DNA of 64,000 nucleotides, from positions 1-64,000 of the forward strand of contig JAUHZY010000002.1 of NCBI GenBank assembly GCA_030425825.1, given 5' to 3'. Each line of letters opens with the position of its first letter. Positions within the stretch are counted from its first letter, which is position 1. Below, one piece after another: positions 7,763 through 17,182 of this stretch. This DNA is from Alphaproteobacteria bacterium. GTDB taxonomy: Bacteria > Pseudomonadota > Alphaproteobacteria > JAUHZY01. The notes beneath the pieces are model-generated. The model searched no databases, had not been told where the DNA came from, and worked only from the letters and a program-made list of their open reading frames with translations. Made by a program: the position numbers and the translations under genes.

Positions 7763-10177
7763 ATGCTAAAAAAATCTTCTTACATCGTTCTTCCTGTTTT
7801 ACCGCTTAGAAATATCGTTGTTTTCCCGCATATGGTTGTCCCACTCCTTGTTGGAAGAGACAAGTCTGTAGAGGCTTTAGAAGAAGTCATGCAGGACGAT
7901 AGTCGCAATATTTTGTTGGTGACGCAAAAAGATGCAAATACAGACAATCCTGGTCCAAGTGATATTCATGAAGTTGGAACGCTAGGAACAGTTTTGCAAC
8001 TTCTGAAGCTTCCTGATGGAACGGTCAAGGTTCTAGTTGAAGCCGTTCAGCGTGTTCGTATTAATAAGTTTATGGATAATGATGCTTATTTTGAGGCTGA
8101 GGCGTCTGTTCTAGAAGAAACAGGCGAAGAAGATAGCGAGCATCAAGCTTTACTGCGTGCGGTTGTTGAGCAATTTGAACAATATGCAAAACTAAACCAA
8201 AAAATTCCAGGTGAGATTGTAGATTCGATTGCTGAGCTTGAAGAGTCGAGTAAGCTTGTTGATGCTATTGCGACCCATGTCACATTAAAGATCTCGGAAA
8301 AACAAGAGCTACTTGAAACGCTAGACATAACGGAGCGTCTTGAGAAGCTGTATGCCCATCTTGAGAGTGAAATAGATGTTTACAAGGTAGAGCGTAAAAT
8401 TAGAAATCGCGTTAAAAAACAAATGGAAAAAACGCAGCGTGATTACTATCTAAACGAACAGCTTAAAGCGATTCAGCGTGAATTAAATGACAACGAAGAT
8501 GAGGATGAGGACGATATTAAGGTTCTTGAGCGCCGCATTGAAGAAGTTAAGTTGTCAGCAGAAGCTGAGAAAAAGGCTAAATCTGAGTTGAAAAAGCTAA
8601 AAAATATGAGTCAAATGTCAGCAGAAGCAGCTGTTATTAGAGGTTATATTGAGTGGCTTTTAGATGTTCCTTGGAGCAAAAGATCTAGAACAAAAAGTGA
8701 CTTGAAAAAGGCTGAGAAAGTTTTAGATAAAGGTCATCACGGTCTAGAAAAAGTCAAAGAAAGAATGGTGGAATATCTTGCTGTTCAATCAAGACAGAAA
8801 AAGATTAAAGGACCTATTCTATGTTTTGTGGGCCCTCCTGGGGTTGGTAAGACGTCACTAGGTAAGTCGATTGCCGAAGCCGTTGGGCGCAAGTTTGTAC
8901 GCCTGTCACTAGGTGGGGTGCGTGATGAAGCCGAAATCCGTGGACACCGCAGAACTTATGTTGGCGCGATGCCTGGTAAGATTATTCAAGCGATGAAGAA
9001 GGCTGGAACAACAAATCCATTAATCATGCTTGATGAGATTGATAAGTTGGGGAATGATTGGCGTGGAGATCCATCTTCTGCATTGCTAGAAGTACTAGAT
9101 CCGGAACAAAATAATGCTTTCAATGATCATTACATGGAAGTTGATTATGACTTGTCAGATGTTTTGTTTGTCATGACATCAAATTCTTTGAATATTCCAC
9201 GACCTCTTCTTGATCGTATGGAAGTTATTCGCATCCCCGGCTACACAGAAGATGAAAAACTTCAGATTGCAAAAAAACATTTGCTTCCTAAACAAACAAA
9301 AGATCATGGCCTGAAGAAGAAAGAGTGGTCTATTTCTGATGAAACACTTAGAAATGTTGTTCAGCGATATACGAAAGAAGCAGGTGTCCGTAACCTTGAG
9401 CGTGAGCTTGCTAAGTTGGCAAGAAAATCTGTGAAGAAAATTATGATGGATGACACCGAGAAAGTCACCGTTACAAAGAAAAACCTGAAAGATTTCTTAG
9501 GTGTACCAAAATATAAGTTTGGTGAGAGCGAAAAAGAGAGTCTGGTTGGTGTGACGACGGGGCTTGCATGGACAGAGGTCGGCGGTGAATTGTTGCTGAT
9601 AGAGGCAGTTGTTGTCCCAGGAAAAGGTCAGATTACAAGCTCTGGTAAGTTAGGCGATGTGATGAAAGAGTCTATCACTGCAGCTGAAAATCTTGTGAAA
9701 TCACGTTGTACTGATTTTGGTATTAAGCCAACAATCTTTAAGAAGAAAAATATTCATGTTCACTTACCGGAGGGCGCTGTGCCAAAAGATGGTCCTTCAG
9801 CAGGGATTGGTATGGTCACAACGATTGTGTCTGTATTGACTGATATTAAGGTCAAAAAAGATGTCGCGATGACAGGTGAGGTTTCATTACGCGGTCGTGC
9901 AATGGAAATTGGCGGATTGAAAGAAAAGCTTTTGGCAGCATTGCGTGGCGGAATTAAGACTGTTCTTATACCAAAAGATAATGAAAAAGACTTGGAAGAC
10001 ATTCCTGATAATGTCAAAAAAGGTTTGAAAATTATTCCTGTGACAACGATTGATGAGGTTCTTGATCTTGCATTAGAAGAGCCTGTTAAGCCGATTGAGT
10101 GGGTTGAGCCTGATGACGACGATGTCGCTTTATCAGCAGTTGATGAAGATGATGATCCAACTTATGTAACGCATTAA
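7763..10177 (+). CDS. lon: ATP-dependent protease Lon (LonA)
   Basis: Full-length LonA (804 residues), the cytoplasmic AAA+ serine protease that degrades misfolded and regulatory proteins. The N-domain runs to about residue 200, followed by a coiled coil (about 210-290), the AAA+ module with Walker A GPPGVGKTS and Walker B LIMLDEIDK, and the protease domain with catalytic Ser679 (GPSAG) and Lys720 (GGLKEK). The C-terminus carries an Asp-rich tail. In many proteobacteria lon lies between clpX and hupB; here it stands alone next to the divergent secretion operon. Its stop overlaps the stop of the convergent membrane protein gene. The ribosome site is weak (AGTGA). Confidence 0.98.
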   Translation: MLKKSSYIVLPVLPLRNIVVFPHMVVPLLVGRDKSVEALEEVMQDDSRNILLVTQKDANTDNPGPSDIHEVGTLGTVLQLLKLPDGTVKVLVEAVQRVRINKFMDNDAYFEAEASVLEETGEEDSEHQALLRAVVEQFEQYAKLNQKIPGEIVDSIAELEESSKLVDAIATHVTLKISEKQELLETLDITERLEKLYAHLESEIDVYKVERKIRNRVKKQMEKTQRDYYLNEQLKAIQRELNDNEDEDEDDIKVLERRIEEVKLSAEAEKKAKSELKKLKNMSQMSAEAAVIRGYIEWLLDVPWSKRSRTKSDLKKAEKVLDKGHHGLEKVKERMVEYLAVQSRQKKIKGPILCFVGPPGVGKTSLGKSIAEAVGRKFVRLSLGGVRDEAEIRGHRRTYVGAMPGKIIQAMKKAGTTNPLIMLDEIDKLGNDWRGDPSSALLEVLDPEQNNAFNDHYMEVDYDLSDVLFVMTSNSLNIPRPLLDRMEVIRIPGYTEDEKLQIAKKHLLPKQTKDHGLKKKEWSISDETLRNVVQRYTKEAGVRNLERELAKLARKSVKKIMMDDTEKVTVTKKNLKDFLGVPKYKFGESEKESLVGVTTGLAWTEVGGELLLIEAVVVPGKGQITSSGKLGDVMKESITAAENLVKSRCTDFGIKPTIFKKKNIHVHLPEGAVPKDGPSAGIGMVTTIVSVLTDIKVKKDVAMTGEVSLRGRAMEIGGLKEKLLAALRGGIKTVLIPKDNEKDLEDIPDNVKKGLKIIPVTTIDEVLDLALEEPVKPIEWVEPDDDDVALSAVDEDDDPTYVTH

Positions 10178-11775
10178 CGTCGTTTATACAGCTTCGTTGT
10201 CCCGTTGGGTGATGTGAAGATGGGCGTATATTTTTCACCTAGCTGGTTTTCTAAATCTGATATATTTTGACCGTGCCATCCACCGTAGGACCAGCCTTCT
10301 GGCAGGCTTCCCATAGTGGTAATATAATCAATTTTATGCTGTGACTTTTTCTCGTAAAAACCTATATCTACAGCAGGTGCGGCACCGCCAATCAGCAGGC
10401 TTAACCTCTTGTCATTTGTCATATAAAAATAAGGATTCAGAGACGTTTTATACCCGACAGGAAGATAACCTTGGGGTGGTGGCCATAGGGAAAGGTTTAC
10501 AATGTTTTTTTCATACCCTATACGGCTAGAAAGATGTTGAAGCGGAATGGTTCTCGATCGATCATAAGTCTCTTTAAGGTTATGCCACTTATGTACCCTT
10601 AGAAGGGTGGAGTGAGGCTGAACGTGCTCAGCGATACTGAGATAATCGTCCGCATGTTTTTTGATTGTTTGTGTTTGTTCAAAGCGCAAGCCTGCAAAAA
10701 TAATCGCAAGGCATCCAAGAGAAACGTAAAAAGTTCTGAGTTGCGCTTTATTATAGTCAAATGAAGAAACGAGGAAAAAGAAAAACAGCGTTATAAAGAG
10801 CAAAAGGCGGTCTGCAAGCAGTGGGATGCCTATTCCTTCAAGGGGTGTAAGCAGATAGATTAAGCAATATAAAATAAAAGAAAAACAAAACATTTTTGAT
10901 AGCTGAGAAGGTTTTTCTGACATCTTTTTGCAAGAAACTGCCAGAAGCGTAAAGCCAAAGGCAACACTAAGAAAATGCTCAAAATGGGTTGCTATTGAAA
11001 GCGTTTGAAAGGCAAATAAATCGATAAAACGCAGAACAAGTTTATCAAAGAACCCCATATTATTTGAAAATATAAAACTATATTCTTCCATATTGAAAAA
11101 GAAATAACCGCTTAAAATAAGGCTGGGAAGAAATACCCAAAATACCGGAAGCCATTCTTTTTTAAGAAGAACGCGGAAAGGTTTTTTACGCTCAATCAAT
11201 GCGTCGTATAAAAAACTGCACCCGATCCAAAAGTATAACTGATAAAGCCCAAAAATATGCGTTGCGAAAAGGATTAAGGTGATGCAAGTCAGATAGATGC
11301 CTTGGTTAAGTTTGATTTTGTTTTTGATGCGCAGCCAATAACCAAACCCTATGAGTACAAAAATCAAGGAGAAGCTTGTGTTAAAAAGGCCAATCATGAA
11401 TGGAAAGTTAAGTGTTATAACAGGAAAAAACAGGCTAAAAACTTTTGCATTTTTTGTGATTGGCATTAGGGCATAGTATCCTGCAATAGGGAACCCAATA
11501 ACATAGATGCTCATCAAAATATGTTCAGCCGTTTCATATGAGAAAACTTGCACCAAAGGCCATAACAACCAGTAAATAAAACGATAACCACTGATTGCTG
11601 GGTGTTTATCATAAAAATGCCTGAATAAGTCTACAGACTCATAATTCATCCACATATGTATCATGTGCAGGTGTCCAGGGCCATCTGCCGTTGGAAATGG
11701 TGAAACAGACCATATAACGCAAAGATTAAGAGCGATTAACGCAATAAAGGTGATGTTTAAGTTGTCTTTATTCAT
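10174..11775 (-). CDS. Polytopic membrane protein, possible GT-C type glycosyltransferase
   Basis: A 533-residue protein with about ten hydrophobic helices over the first 370 residues and a soluble C-terminal domain (about 380-533) with many Trp, Tyr and Pro. An acidic motif in the first outer loop (FPTADGPGHLHMIHMW) is the type of Asp-bearing loop seen in GT-C membrane glycosyltransferases that use lipid-linked sugars; this is the only hint of function. It is divergent from mutY with 15 bp between starts and convergent with lon. I do not recognise a specific family. Confidence 0.85.
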   Translation of the reverse strand: MNKDNLNITFIALIALNLCVIWSVSPFPTADGPGHLHMIHMWMNYESVDLFRHFYDKHPAISGYRFIYWLLWPLVQVFSYETAEHILMSIYVIGFPIAGYYALMPITKNAKVFSLFFPVITLNFPFMIGLFNTSFSLIFVLIGFGYWLRIKNKIKLNQGIYLTCITLILFATHIFGLYQLYFWIGCSFLYDALIERKKPFRVLLKKEWLPVFWVFLPSLILSGYFFFNMEEYSFIFSNNMGFFDKLVLRFIDLFAFQTLSIATHFEHFLSVAFGFTLLAVSCKKMSEKPSQLSKMFCFSFILYCLIYLLTPLEGIGIPLLADRLLLFITLFFFFLVSSFDYNKAQLRTFYVSLGCLAIIFAGLRFEQTQTIKKHADDYLSIAEHVQPHSTLLRVHKWHNLKETYDRSRTIPLQHLSSRIGYEKNIVNLSLWPPPQGYLPVGYKTSLNPYFYMTNDKRLSLLIGGAAPAVDIGFYEKKSQHKIDYITTMGSLPEGWSYGGWHGQNISDLENQLGEKYTPIFTSPNGTTKLYKRR

Positions 11776-11790
11776 TATACTGCCGCCATT

Positions 11791-12846
11791 ATGATTAAGA
11801 GTAACTTATCGGTTGATGCCGACAAAATGCAAGAAGCATTGCTAGACTGGTACAATGACTTTGGGCGGCAGTTGCCATGGCGTCAGAGATTAGGTGTGGT
11901 TGATCCTTATAAGATATGGCTTTCTGAGATTATGCTGCAACAAACAACTGTTGCAACGGTTAAAGGGTATTTTGAGAAATTCTTACGTCTTTGGCCAACC
12001 CTTGAAAGTCTTTCAAGGGCTAGCCAAGATGATGTTTTGCACGCGTGGCAAGGTCTTGGGTATTATTCGCGCGCGCGCAATTTACACAAATGTGCAAAAG
12101 TTTTGATATCTGATTATGGGGGTGTTTTTCCTGAAAGTGAGGCGCAGCTTCTAAAACTACCAGGAATTGGTCCTTATACAGCTGCTGCGATTATGTCTAT
12201 TGCGTTTAATAAACCTGCCGTCATCGTTGATGGGAATGTTGAGCGGGTTATTTCGCGCATTTTCTGCATTGAAACATTTCTTCCTGAAGCAAAGCCAGAG
12301 ATTAAAGAGCATGCTGCAATACTTTCTAGCCAAAGCTTTCCCGCAGACTACTCTTCTGCGATTATGGATTTGGGCGCCACTGTTTGTACGCCGCGAAAAC
12401 CTAAATGTGGTCTTTGTCCTTGGTCTGATGAGTGTGCTGCATACAAAAATAATGTTGCAGAGCGTTATCCGAGAAAGCGTCGAAAATCAAAGGTGCCAAG
12501 GAAAAAAGGGATTGTTTATTGGGTTGAGAATGATGCTGGTCAGGTGTTTATCCAAAAGCGTCCAGAGAAAGGTCTTTTGGCGGGCCTTATGGAAATTCCA
12601 TGGGCAGAGCAGGAAGGTAAAGAAATATCTTTCCCATTTATCTCAGATTGGCAAAAAATACCAGGTGAAGTTGACCATGTTTTTACACATTTTCATCTTA
12701 AGTTGAAAATCTATCGTACGGTTTCTAATGAATTTTCGACAGGAGAGGGTGTTTGGTGCGCGCCAGAAAACTTTGAAAACCATGCCTTTCCAACGCTTAT
12801 GAAGAAAGTGATACAGCTGGCAGCAGTTGCGCCAGAAAAAGTATAA
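11791..12846 (+). CDS. mutY: A/G-specific adenine glycosylase MutY
   Basis: A 351-residue base-excision repair enzyme that removes adenine mispaired with 8-oxoguanine. Visible are the helix-hairpin-helix LPGIGPYTAAAI, the catalytic Asp region VDGNVERV, the iron-sulfur cluster cysteines (C-x6-C-x2-C-x5-C in CTPRKPKCGLCPWSDEC) and a C-terminal NUDIX-like domain (from about residue 235) that reads 8-oxoG. The first ATG (11791) has no clear ribosome site; an alternative start at 11827 (MQEALLDW) fits family starts equally well. Confidence 0.95.
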   Translation: MIKSNLSVDADKMQEALLDWYNDFGRQLPWRQRLGVVDPYKIWLSEIMLQQTTVATVKGYFEKFLRLWPTLESLSRASQDDVLHAWQGLGYYSRARNLHKCAKVLISDYGGVFPESEAQLLKLPGIGPYTAAAIMSIAFNKPAVIVDGNVERVISRIFCIETFLPEAKPEIKEHAAILSSQSFPADYSSAIMDLGATVCTPRKPKCGLCPWSDECAAYKNNVAERYPRKRRKSKVPRKKGIVYWVENDAGQVFIQKRPEKGLLAGLMEIPWAEQEGKEISFPFISDWQKIPGEVDHVFTHFHLKLKIYRTVSNEFSTGEGVWCAPENFENHAFPTLMKKVIQLAAVAPEKV

Positions 12847-12852
12847 GCTTTC

Positions 12853-12881
12853 TTGTGTATGCTTTAAAAAAGTGCTATAAT
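12853..12881 (+). promoter_or_regulatory. Sigma-70 type promoter for the DUF465-purE-purK genes
   Basis: TTGTGT and TATAAT are separated by 17 bp, with TGC directly before the -10 hexamer (extended -10). The next gene starts 57 bp downstream. Sequence match only. Confidence 0.6.
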
Positions 12882-12937
12882 GACGGCTCTTTTTAACAGG
12901 ATTTTTTCGAAAAACCGCTTAAATACAAAGAATTAAA

Positions 12938-13132
12938 ATGGACCAGGACGCTATCAAATCACGAGTTGCTAAAATTGATCAAGAGCATCGATCTTTGGAT
13001 GAGATGATCGAAAAGCTGTCTAAGTCTGGCTTTAATCAGTTGCAAATTCAACGTTTAAAGAAAAGAAAATTGGTCTTGAAAGACGAAGGGGAGAAGCTTA
13101 GAAGTCACCTTATTCCTGACATCATAGCTTAA
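12938..13132 (+). CDS. YdcH/DUF465-family small coiled-coil protein
   Basis: A 64-residue helical protein with the DUF465 signature: a central (L/I)DEMIEKL heptad segment, then [17 protein letters not shown]. Family members are short helical hairpins, common in alphaproteobacteria, with no settled function. It precedes purE by 5 bp and shares its promoter, although no link to purine synthesis is known. The ribosome site is weak. Confidence 0.85.
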   Translation: MDQDAIKSRVAKIDQEHRSLDEMIEKLSKSGFNQLQIQRLKKRKLVLKDEGEKLRSHLIPDIIA

Positions 13133-13137
13133 AAAAT

Positions 13138-13614
13138 ATGGTAGACGTTAATATTATTATGGGAAGTCAGTCTGACTGGGACACAATGCGTGAAGCAGCT
13201 GACATTCTTGATGTGTTGAATATTTCTTATGTATCAAAAATTGTTTCTGCGCATCGCACACCAGACAGACTTGTCGCATTCTCAAAGACAGCCGAAGAAA
13301 ATGGCACAAAAGTTATTATTGCAGGTGCAGGTGGCGCAGCGCATTTGCCGGGTATGGTGGCTGCGATGACACATCTACCTGTTTTGGGGGTTCCTGTTCA
13401 AAGTAAAACATTAAGTGGTTTAGATTCACTTCTTTCCATTGCACAAATGCCTGGCGGTGTTCCTGTTGGGACTCTTGCGATTGGTAAGGCAGGTGCGAAA
13501 AATGCGGCTCTTCTTGCAGCCTCTATTCTTTCAATATCAGATTCTCAAATTGCTGATAACCTTAAAGCGTGGCGTCAAAAACAAACAGACCAAGTCGCTG
13601 ATCAACCGGTATAG
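13138..13614 (+). CDS. purE: N5-carboxyaminoimidazole ribonucleotide mutase
   Basis: Class I PurE (158 residues), which moves the carboxyl group of N5-CAIR to C4 to give CAIR in purine synthesis. Diagnostic segments are the N-terminal [12 protein letters not shown] loop that binds phosphate, VSAHRTPDR with the catalytic His, and [15 protein letters not shown]. It is followed 5 bp later by purK, the usual partner that supplies the unstable N5-CAIR. Confidence 0.97.
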   Translation: MVDVNIIMGSQSDWDTMREAADILDVLNISYVSKIVSAHRTPDRLVAFSKTAEENGTKVIIAGAGGAAHLPGMVAAMTHLPVLGVPVQSKTLSGLDSLLSIAQMPGGVPVGTLAIGKAGAKNAALLAASILSISDSQIADNLKAWRQKQTDQVADQPV

Positions 13615-13619
13615 TAAGT

Positions 13620-14696
13620 ATGACCTCACCTCTTCCCCCCGGATCAGTCATTGGCATTTTAGGTGGCGGACAGCTTGGGCGCATGACGGCCTTGGCAGCT
13701 GCGAATTTGGGATATCAAGCATATGTTTATTGTTTGAATAAAGATGATCCTGCAGCACAAGTTTGTGCACGCTCAATAGTTGGTCAATATGATGATGAAG
13801 ATGCCTTAAGATCTTTTGCTGCGATGTGCGATGTTATCACTTTAGAATTTGAAAATATACCGACTGAAACTCTTCAATTTCTAGAGAATATTATTTCTGT
13901 GCGACCTCATCACAAAGTGCTTGCAGTGACACAGTCCAGGCTGGAAGAAAAAGGGTTTGCAAAAGAAAGTGGCTTTGAAACAGCGTCATATCAAGCTGTC
14001 AGATCGATAAGTGACCTCAGACAAGCCACCAAAGAAATTGGCTGTCCGTCTATCTTGAAGACAAACCGTTTTGGGTATGATGGGAAGGGGCAAGTCAGAA
14101 TTGAAGAAGATACAGATTTAGTAGAGGCATGGGAATCCCTTCAAACAGATGAGGCTATTTTAGAAGGTTTTGTTGAGTTTGATAAAGAAGTTTCAATCAT
14201 TGTTGCAAGAAGCAGTATTGGTGAAATAAAAATGTTTCCTGTGACAGAAAATATTCATGTAAACCATGTTTTGAGTGAAAGCATTGTGCCAACCACTGTT
14301 GCGCCAGAAGTCTTAAGTGAGGTTGAGAAAAAGCTTGTTAAGCTTGTAGAAAAAATGGATCTAAATGGTTTGCTGGCAATAGAGTTTTTTGTTAGTAAGT
14401 CTGGCACTTTTCTTGTCAATGAAATGGCTCCGCGCCCTCATAATTCGGGACATTGGACAATGGATGGTTGCATGACATCGCAGTTTGAGCAATTGGTTCG
14501 GGCAGTATGTGGATTGCCACTTGGGTCTACCAAGGCATTGGGTAAAGTAAAAATGAAGAACATACTTGGCCCTGATGATAAAAACTGGGAAGCTTATATC
14601 AAAGACGCACACGCAAAGCTTCATTTATATGGTAAATCTGATTCAAAGCCTGGTCGCAAGATGGGCCACGTTACTTACTTAGAATTGGATCAATAA
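13620..14696 (+). CDS. purK: N5-carboxyaminoimidazole ribonucleotide synthase
   Basis: ATP-grasp enzyme of 358 residues that carboxylates AIR with ATP and bicarbonate. The N-terminus has the nucleotide-fold motif IGILGGGQLGRM, the ATP-grasp core shows ILKTNRFGYDGKGQV and EGFVEFDKEVSIIVAR, and the metal-binding end reads FLVNEMAPRPHNSGHWT. It is paired with purE. Its last 26 bp overlap the end of the convergent GT61 gene. Confidence 0.97.
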   Translation: MTSPLPPGSVIGILGGGQLGRMTALAAANLGYQAYVYCLNKDDPAAQVCARSIVGQYDDEDALRSFAAMCDVITLEFENIPTETLQFLENIISVRPHHKVLAVTQSRLEEKGFAKESGFETASYQAVRSISDLRQATKEIGCPSILKTNRFGYDGKGQVRIEEDTDLVEAWESLQTDEAILEGFVEFDKEVSIIVARSSIGEIKMFPVTENIHVNHVLSESIVPTTVAPEVLSEVEKKLVKLVEKMDLNGLLAIEFFVSKSGTFLVNEMAPRPHNSGHWTMDGCMTSQFEQLVRAVCGLPLGSTKALGKVKMKNILGPDDKNWEAYIKDAHAKLHLYGKSDSKPGRKMGHVTYLELDQ

Positions 14697-15876
14697 ATTT
14701 TCTAAAGCGCGTAATATCAACTTTCATTGTATCCAGCTTATCATTTGTTTCGACAATAAAACGGCCATATTTTTGATTTTTAAAATCTGTTGTTAGCCAG
14801 AATATTCTTTGGCGATATGCCTTGGGGATAAATTCAATAAGTGTTGCGCCCTCATCTGCAAAAATCATATTACTATTGCCGGCGCCGTGTGGCGCGACAA
14901 CAATGTCGACTTCACGAAAGAGTTCAATTTGTTCTTTCATTGAGAGTTCTGTCAGAATAACCTTCTCAAAACCGTATTCTTCTAGAACTTCTAAAACGTC
15001 ATCTTCGTTGCGTATTTTCCTTTTTTCGGCATCTGTACGTGAGATATAAATCTTTTTCTTGCGTGTAGGGGAGGTAGAGACTCCAAAAGATTCTGTTAGG
15101 AACTTTTCCACAAACTTGATTTGTTTTGGCGAACAGCCGCTGGATAAAGAAGGAATATAAGCACGCTTACAAGAAATAGGGCCATCTTTGCAGATATAGT
15201 ATGATCTTTCTTTACCAATAATTTTAAGGAACTCTTCCCAATAAGGTGTTTGAATGTTGTCTGGCAGAATGATTGTCATGTTTTTCATTTCAGGAAATGC
15301 ATCATTAAACCAAAAGCGTGGCAAGACATCTAACATCCAGTGAAAAAAGTTATCTGCGTGTGGGCTGGTCAAGATAATAACATCTTCATCAAAATGTTTT
15401 ATCGCTTCTTGATCATTATAAAATCTTATTTTTATAGGCTTATCTTCGCCCTCTGGTAGTTTGTAGCCATCCAGATTCAGAGCATTTTGTGGTACTTTGA
15501 TGGATTCTCGTGTTACGGCAAGATCTGAATAGAATTCATTTCCGCAAGACTCGGCCAGTGCAATGCTTTCATCAAGAAAGATATGATAAGAGTCTAAGTA
15601 AATATTTTTACGGAAAAGCTTTACATCATTAATTGCTGTTAGAAAAAGGTCACCAATTATAAACTCTTGGTCTTTGATAAGAATATTATCCTCGTAGAAT
15701 TGATTCAGGTCACCAATTTTATCGTATTTTAGAACATGCTCAGCAGGCTTCAGAGTGTATTTTTCTCTGGGTTGCGGACAATAAATAACATTATCAGGGC
15801 CAAACAGATCTTGAGGGTTGTCTGTTTTGCGGCACCATTTATGGGCCGAGGCATAATTGAAACTTTTAACGGTCAT
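14671..15876 (-). CDS. Glycosyltransferase family 61 protein
   Basis: A 401-residue protein with the DUF563/GT61 signature: HADNFFHWMLDVLPRFWF in the middle, RKKKIYISRTDAEKRKIRNE, and near the C-terminus DIVVAPHGAGNSNMIFADEG. GT61 enzymes transfer pentoses or hexoses to glycans; in bacteria they occur in surface polysaccharide loci. The N-terminal 100 residues are not conserved. It overlaps the upstream COQ9 gene by 11 bp, so the two are probably co-transcribed, although their functions have no obvious link. Confidence 0.88.
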   Translation of the reverse strand: MTVKSFNYASAHKWCRKTDNPQDLFGPDNVIYCPQPREKYTLKPAEHVLKYDKIGDLNQFYEDNILIKDQEFIIGDLFLTAINDVKLFRKNIYLDSYHIFLDESIALAESCGNEFYSDLAVTRESIKVPQNALNLDGYKLPEGEDKPIKIRFYNDQEAIKHFDEDVIILTSPHADNFFHWMLDVLPRFWFNDAFPEMKNMTIILPDNIQTPYWEEFLKIIGKERSYYICKDGPISCKRAYIPSLSSGCSPKQIKFVEKFLTESFGVSTSPTRKKKIYISRTDAEKRKIRNEDDVLEVLEEYGFEKVILTELSMKEQIELFREVDIVVAPHGAGNSNMIFADEGATLIEFIPKAYRQRIFWLTTDFKNQKYGRFIVETNDKLDTMKVDITRFRKFIDPILSK

Positions 15877-16459
15877 TTGCGAACTTCAAGAAAGATTTTA
15901 TTGTGTTTTTTAACTTCGGCACCATCATAACATTTTCGATGCGTCGGTCTAGAAAACTTTTTGTTTTGATAAAGTCAGGTGAATCATCTTGCAGCCAGTA
16001 AAGAAGAGTTGATGTATAAACGCCACTAAGTAGCATGCGTTTGGAATAGAAGTTCCAGTCTGTCGAGCGATCGCCAGCCATATACCACATATGATCAACA
16101 GTTTGATAAAGGCTTTTAAGAGAGAGCGTATGGTATGAAGGCTTTGCAAGCGTGCTGAGCGTCTTTCTCACAAGGGCTTTGTCATTTTGTTCTAGCCGTG
16201 TTGTAACGGCAAGCTTGATACGGTCGCGTATACGTAACTCATCTAGGGGCAGTTTCTCTAAGGCTTGGATTAATTTCTGATCGGCTTCTTCTAAATAGAA
16301 AGCGATCAGGTCTTTCGCCTTGTTCGGAAAGCTTGCAAGAAACTCATCTTGTGTGAAGCCAGCATCCATCGCTGCTTGGCGGCATGTCTCATCTGACCAC
16401 CCTGCTTTTTTGACGTTGGGTATAACGGCGTTTAATATATCTTGTTTCATTGTATTCAT
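15866..16459 (-). CDS. COQ9-family ubiquinone biosynthesis protein
   Basis: A 197-residue helical protein of the COQ9/RpsU family found in alphaproteobacteria and mitochondria. It has an N-terminal TetR-like helical part (SDETCRQAAMDAGFTQDEF) and the C-terminal region with VDHMWYMAGDRSTDWNFYSKR, the most conserved COQ9 motif. In mitochondria COQ9 binds lipid and helps COQ7 hydroxylate demethoxyubiquinone. Two in-frame ATGs (16459 and 16450) are possible starts, neither with a clear ribosome site. Confidence 0.9.
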   Translation of the reverse strand: MNTMKQDILNAVIPNVKKAGWSDETCRQAAMDAGFTQDEFLASFPNKAKDLIAFYLEEADQKLIQALEKLPLDELRIRDRIKLAVTTRLEQNDKALVRKTLSTLAKPSYHTLSLKSLYQTVDHMWYMAGDRSTDWNFYSKRMLLSGVYTSTLLYWLQDDSPDFIKTKSFLDRRIENVMMVPKLKNTIKSFLKFANDR

Positions 16460-16564
16460 GCTGTTGAGTATATTTTTTTCGACCTACCTCTTGCAAGTCT
16501 TTAAGTTGTAGATTACATCAGAAGAGCTCAAACAACAAAAATTTTAATCTTATAGGAGATAAAA

Positions 16565-17119
16565 ATGTTAACAGTTGGTGATAAGTTCCCAGAATTTGAA
16601 TTAGTTGGTGTTGATACAAACGATCTAAGTACAGCCTTTAAGGATATCGTTTACAAGCCTTCTGAAAAGAAAGATACATACGCAGGTAAGTGGAAGGTCG
16701 TTTTCTTCTGGCCGAAAGACTTTACTTTTGTATGTCCGACAGAGATCGTTGAATTTGGTAACTTGAATGGTGATTTTGCTGATCGTGATGTTCAGGTTCT
16801 TGGTGCGAGTATTGATTCAGAGTTTGTTCACCTTGCGTGGAGAAATGATCACGAAGATCTAGGAAAGCTTCCTTTCCCAATGCTTGCTGATGTGAAGCGC
16901 GATCTTTCTGAGGCTCTTGGTATTTTGGATCGCGATGCGGGTGTGACATTGCGCGCAACATTTGTTGTAGATCCAAATGGTGTCATTCAGCATGTTTCAG
17001 TAAACAATCTTAATGTAGGCCGTAACCCTGCAGAAACACTTCGCTTGATTGATGCACTTCAAACAGACGAGTTGTGTCCATGTAACTGGGAACAAGGTGA
17101 AGAAGTCATTAAAGTATAA
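16565..17119 (+). CDS. ahpC: Alkyl hydroperoxide reductase AhpC-type peroxiredoxin
   Basis: A 184-residue peroxiredoxin that reduces hydrogen and organic peroxides. The peroxidatic Cys is in DFTFVCPTEIVEF, and the C-terminal DELCPCNW holds one or two resolving Cys, a layout typical of the AhpC class that works with AhpD rather than AhpF. No ahpD is adjacent. A good ribosome site (TAGGAGAT) precedes the ATG and a strong terminator follows the gene, so it is probably monocistronic. Confidence 0.96.
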   Translation: MLTVGDKFPEFELVGVDTNDLSTAFKDIVYKPSEKKDTYAGKWKVVFFWPKDFTFVCPTEIVEFGNLNGDFADRDVQVLGASIDSEFVHLAWRNDHEDLGKLPFPMLADVKRDLSEALGILDRDAGVTLRATFVVDPNGVIQHVSVNNLNVGRNPAETLRLIDALQTDELCPCNWEQGEEVIKV

Positions 17120-17145
17120 AATGTCTTTACAACCTATAAGGGAGA

Positions 17146-17178
17146 GGGCAGACTTTATTGCAAGTCTGCCCTTTTTTT
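17146..17178 (+). terminator. Rho-independent terminator after ahpC
   Basis: A perfect 10-bp stem (GGGCAGACTT with AAGTCTGCCC), a 6-nt loop and seven T. It ends four bases before the rarA start, so rarA must be expressed from within this short region or by readthrough. Confidence 0.93.
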
Positions 17179-17182
17179 ATAA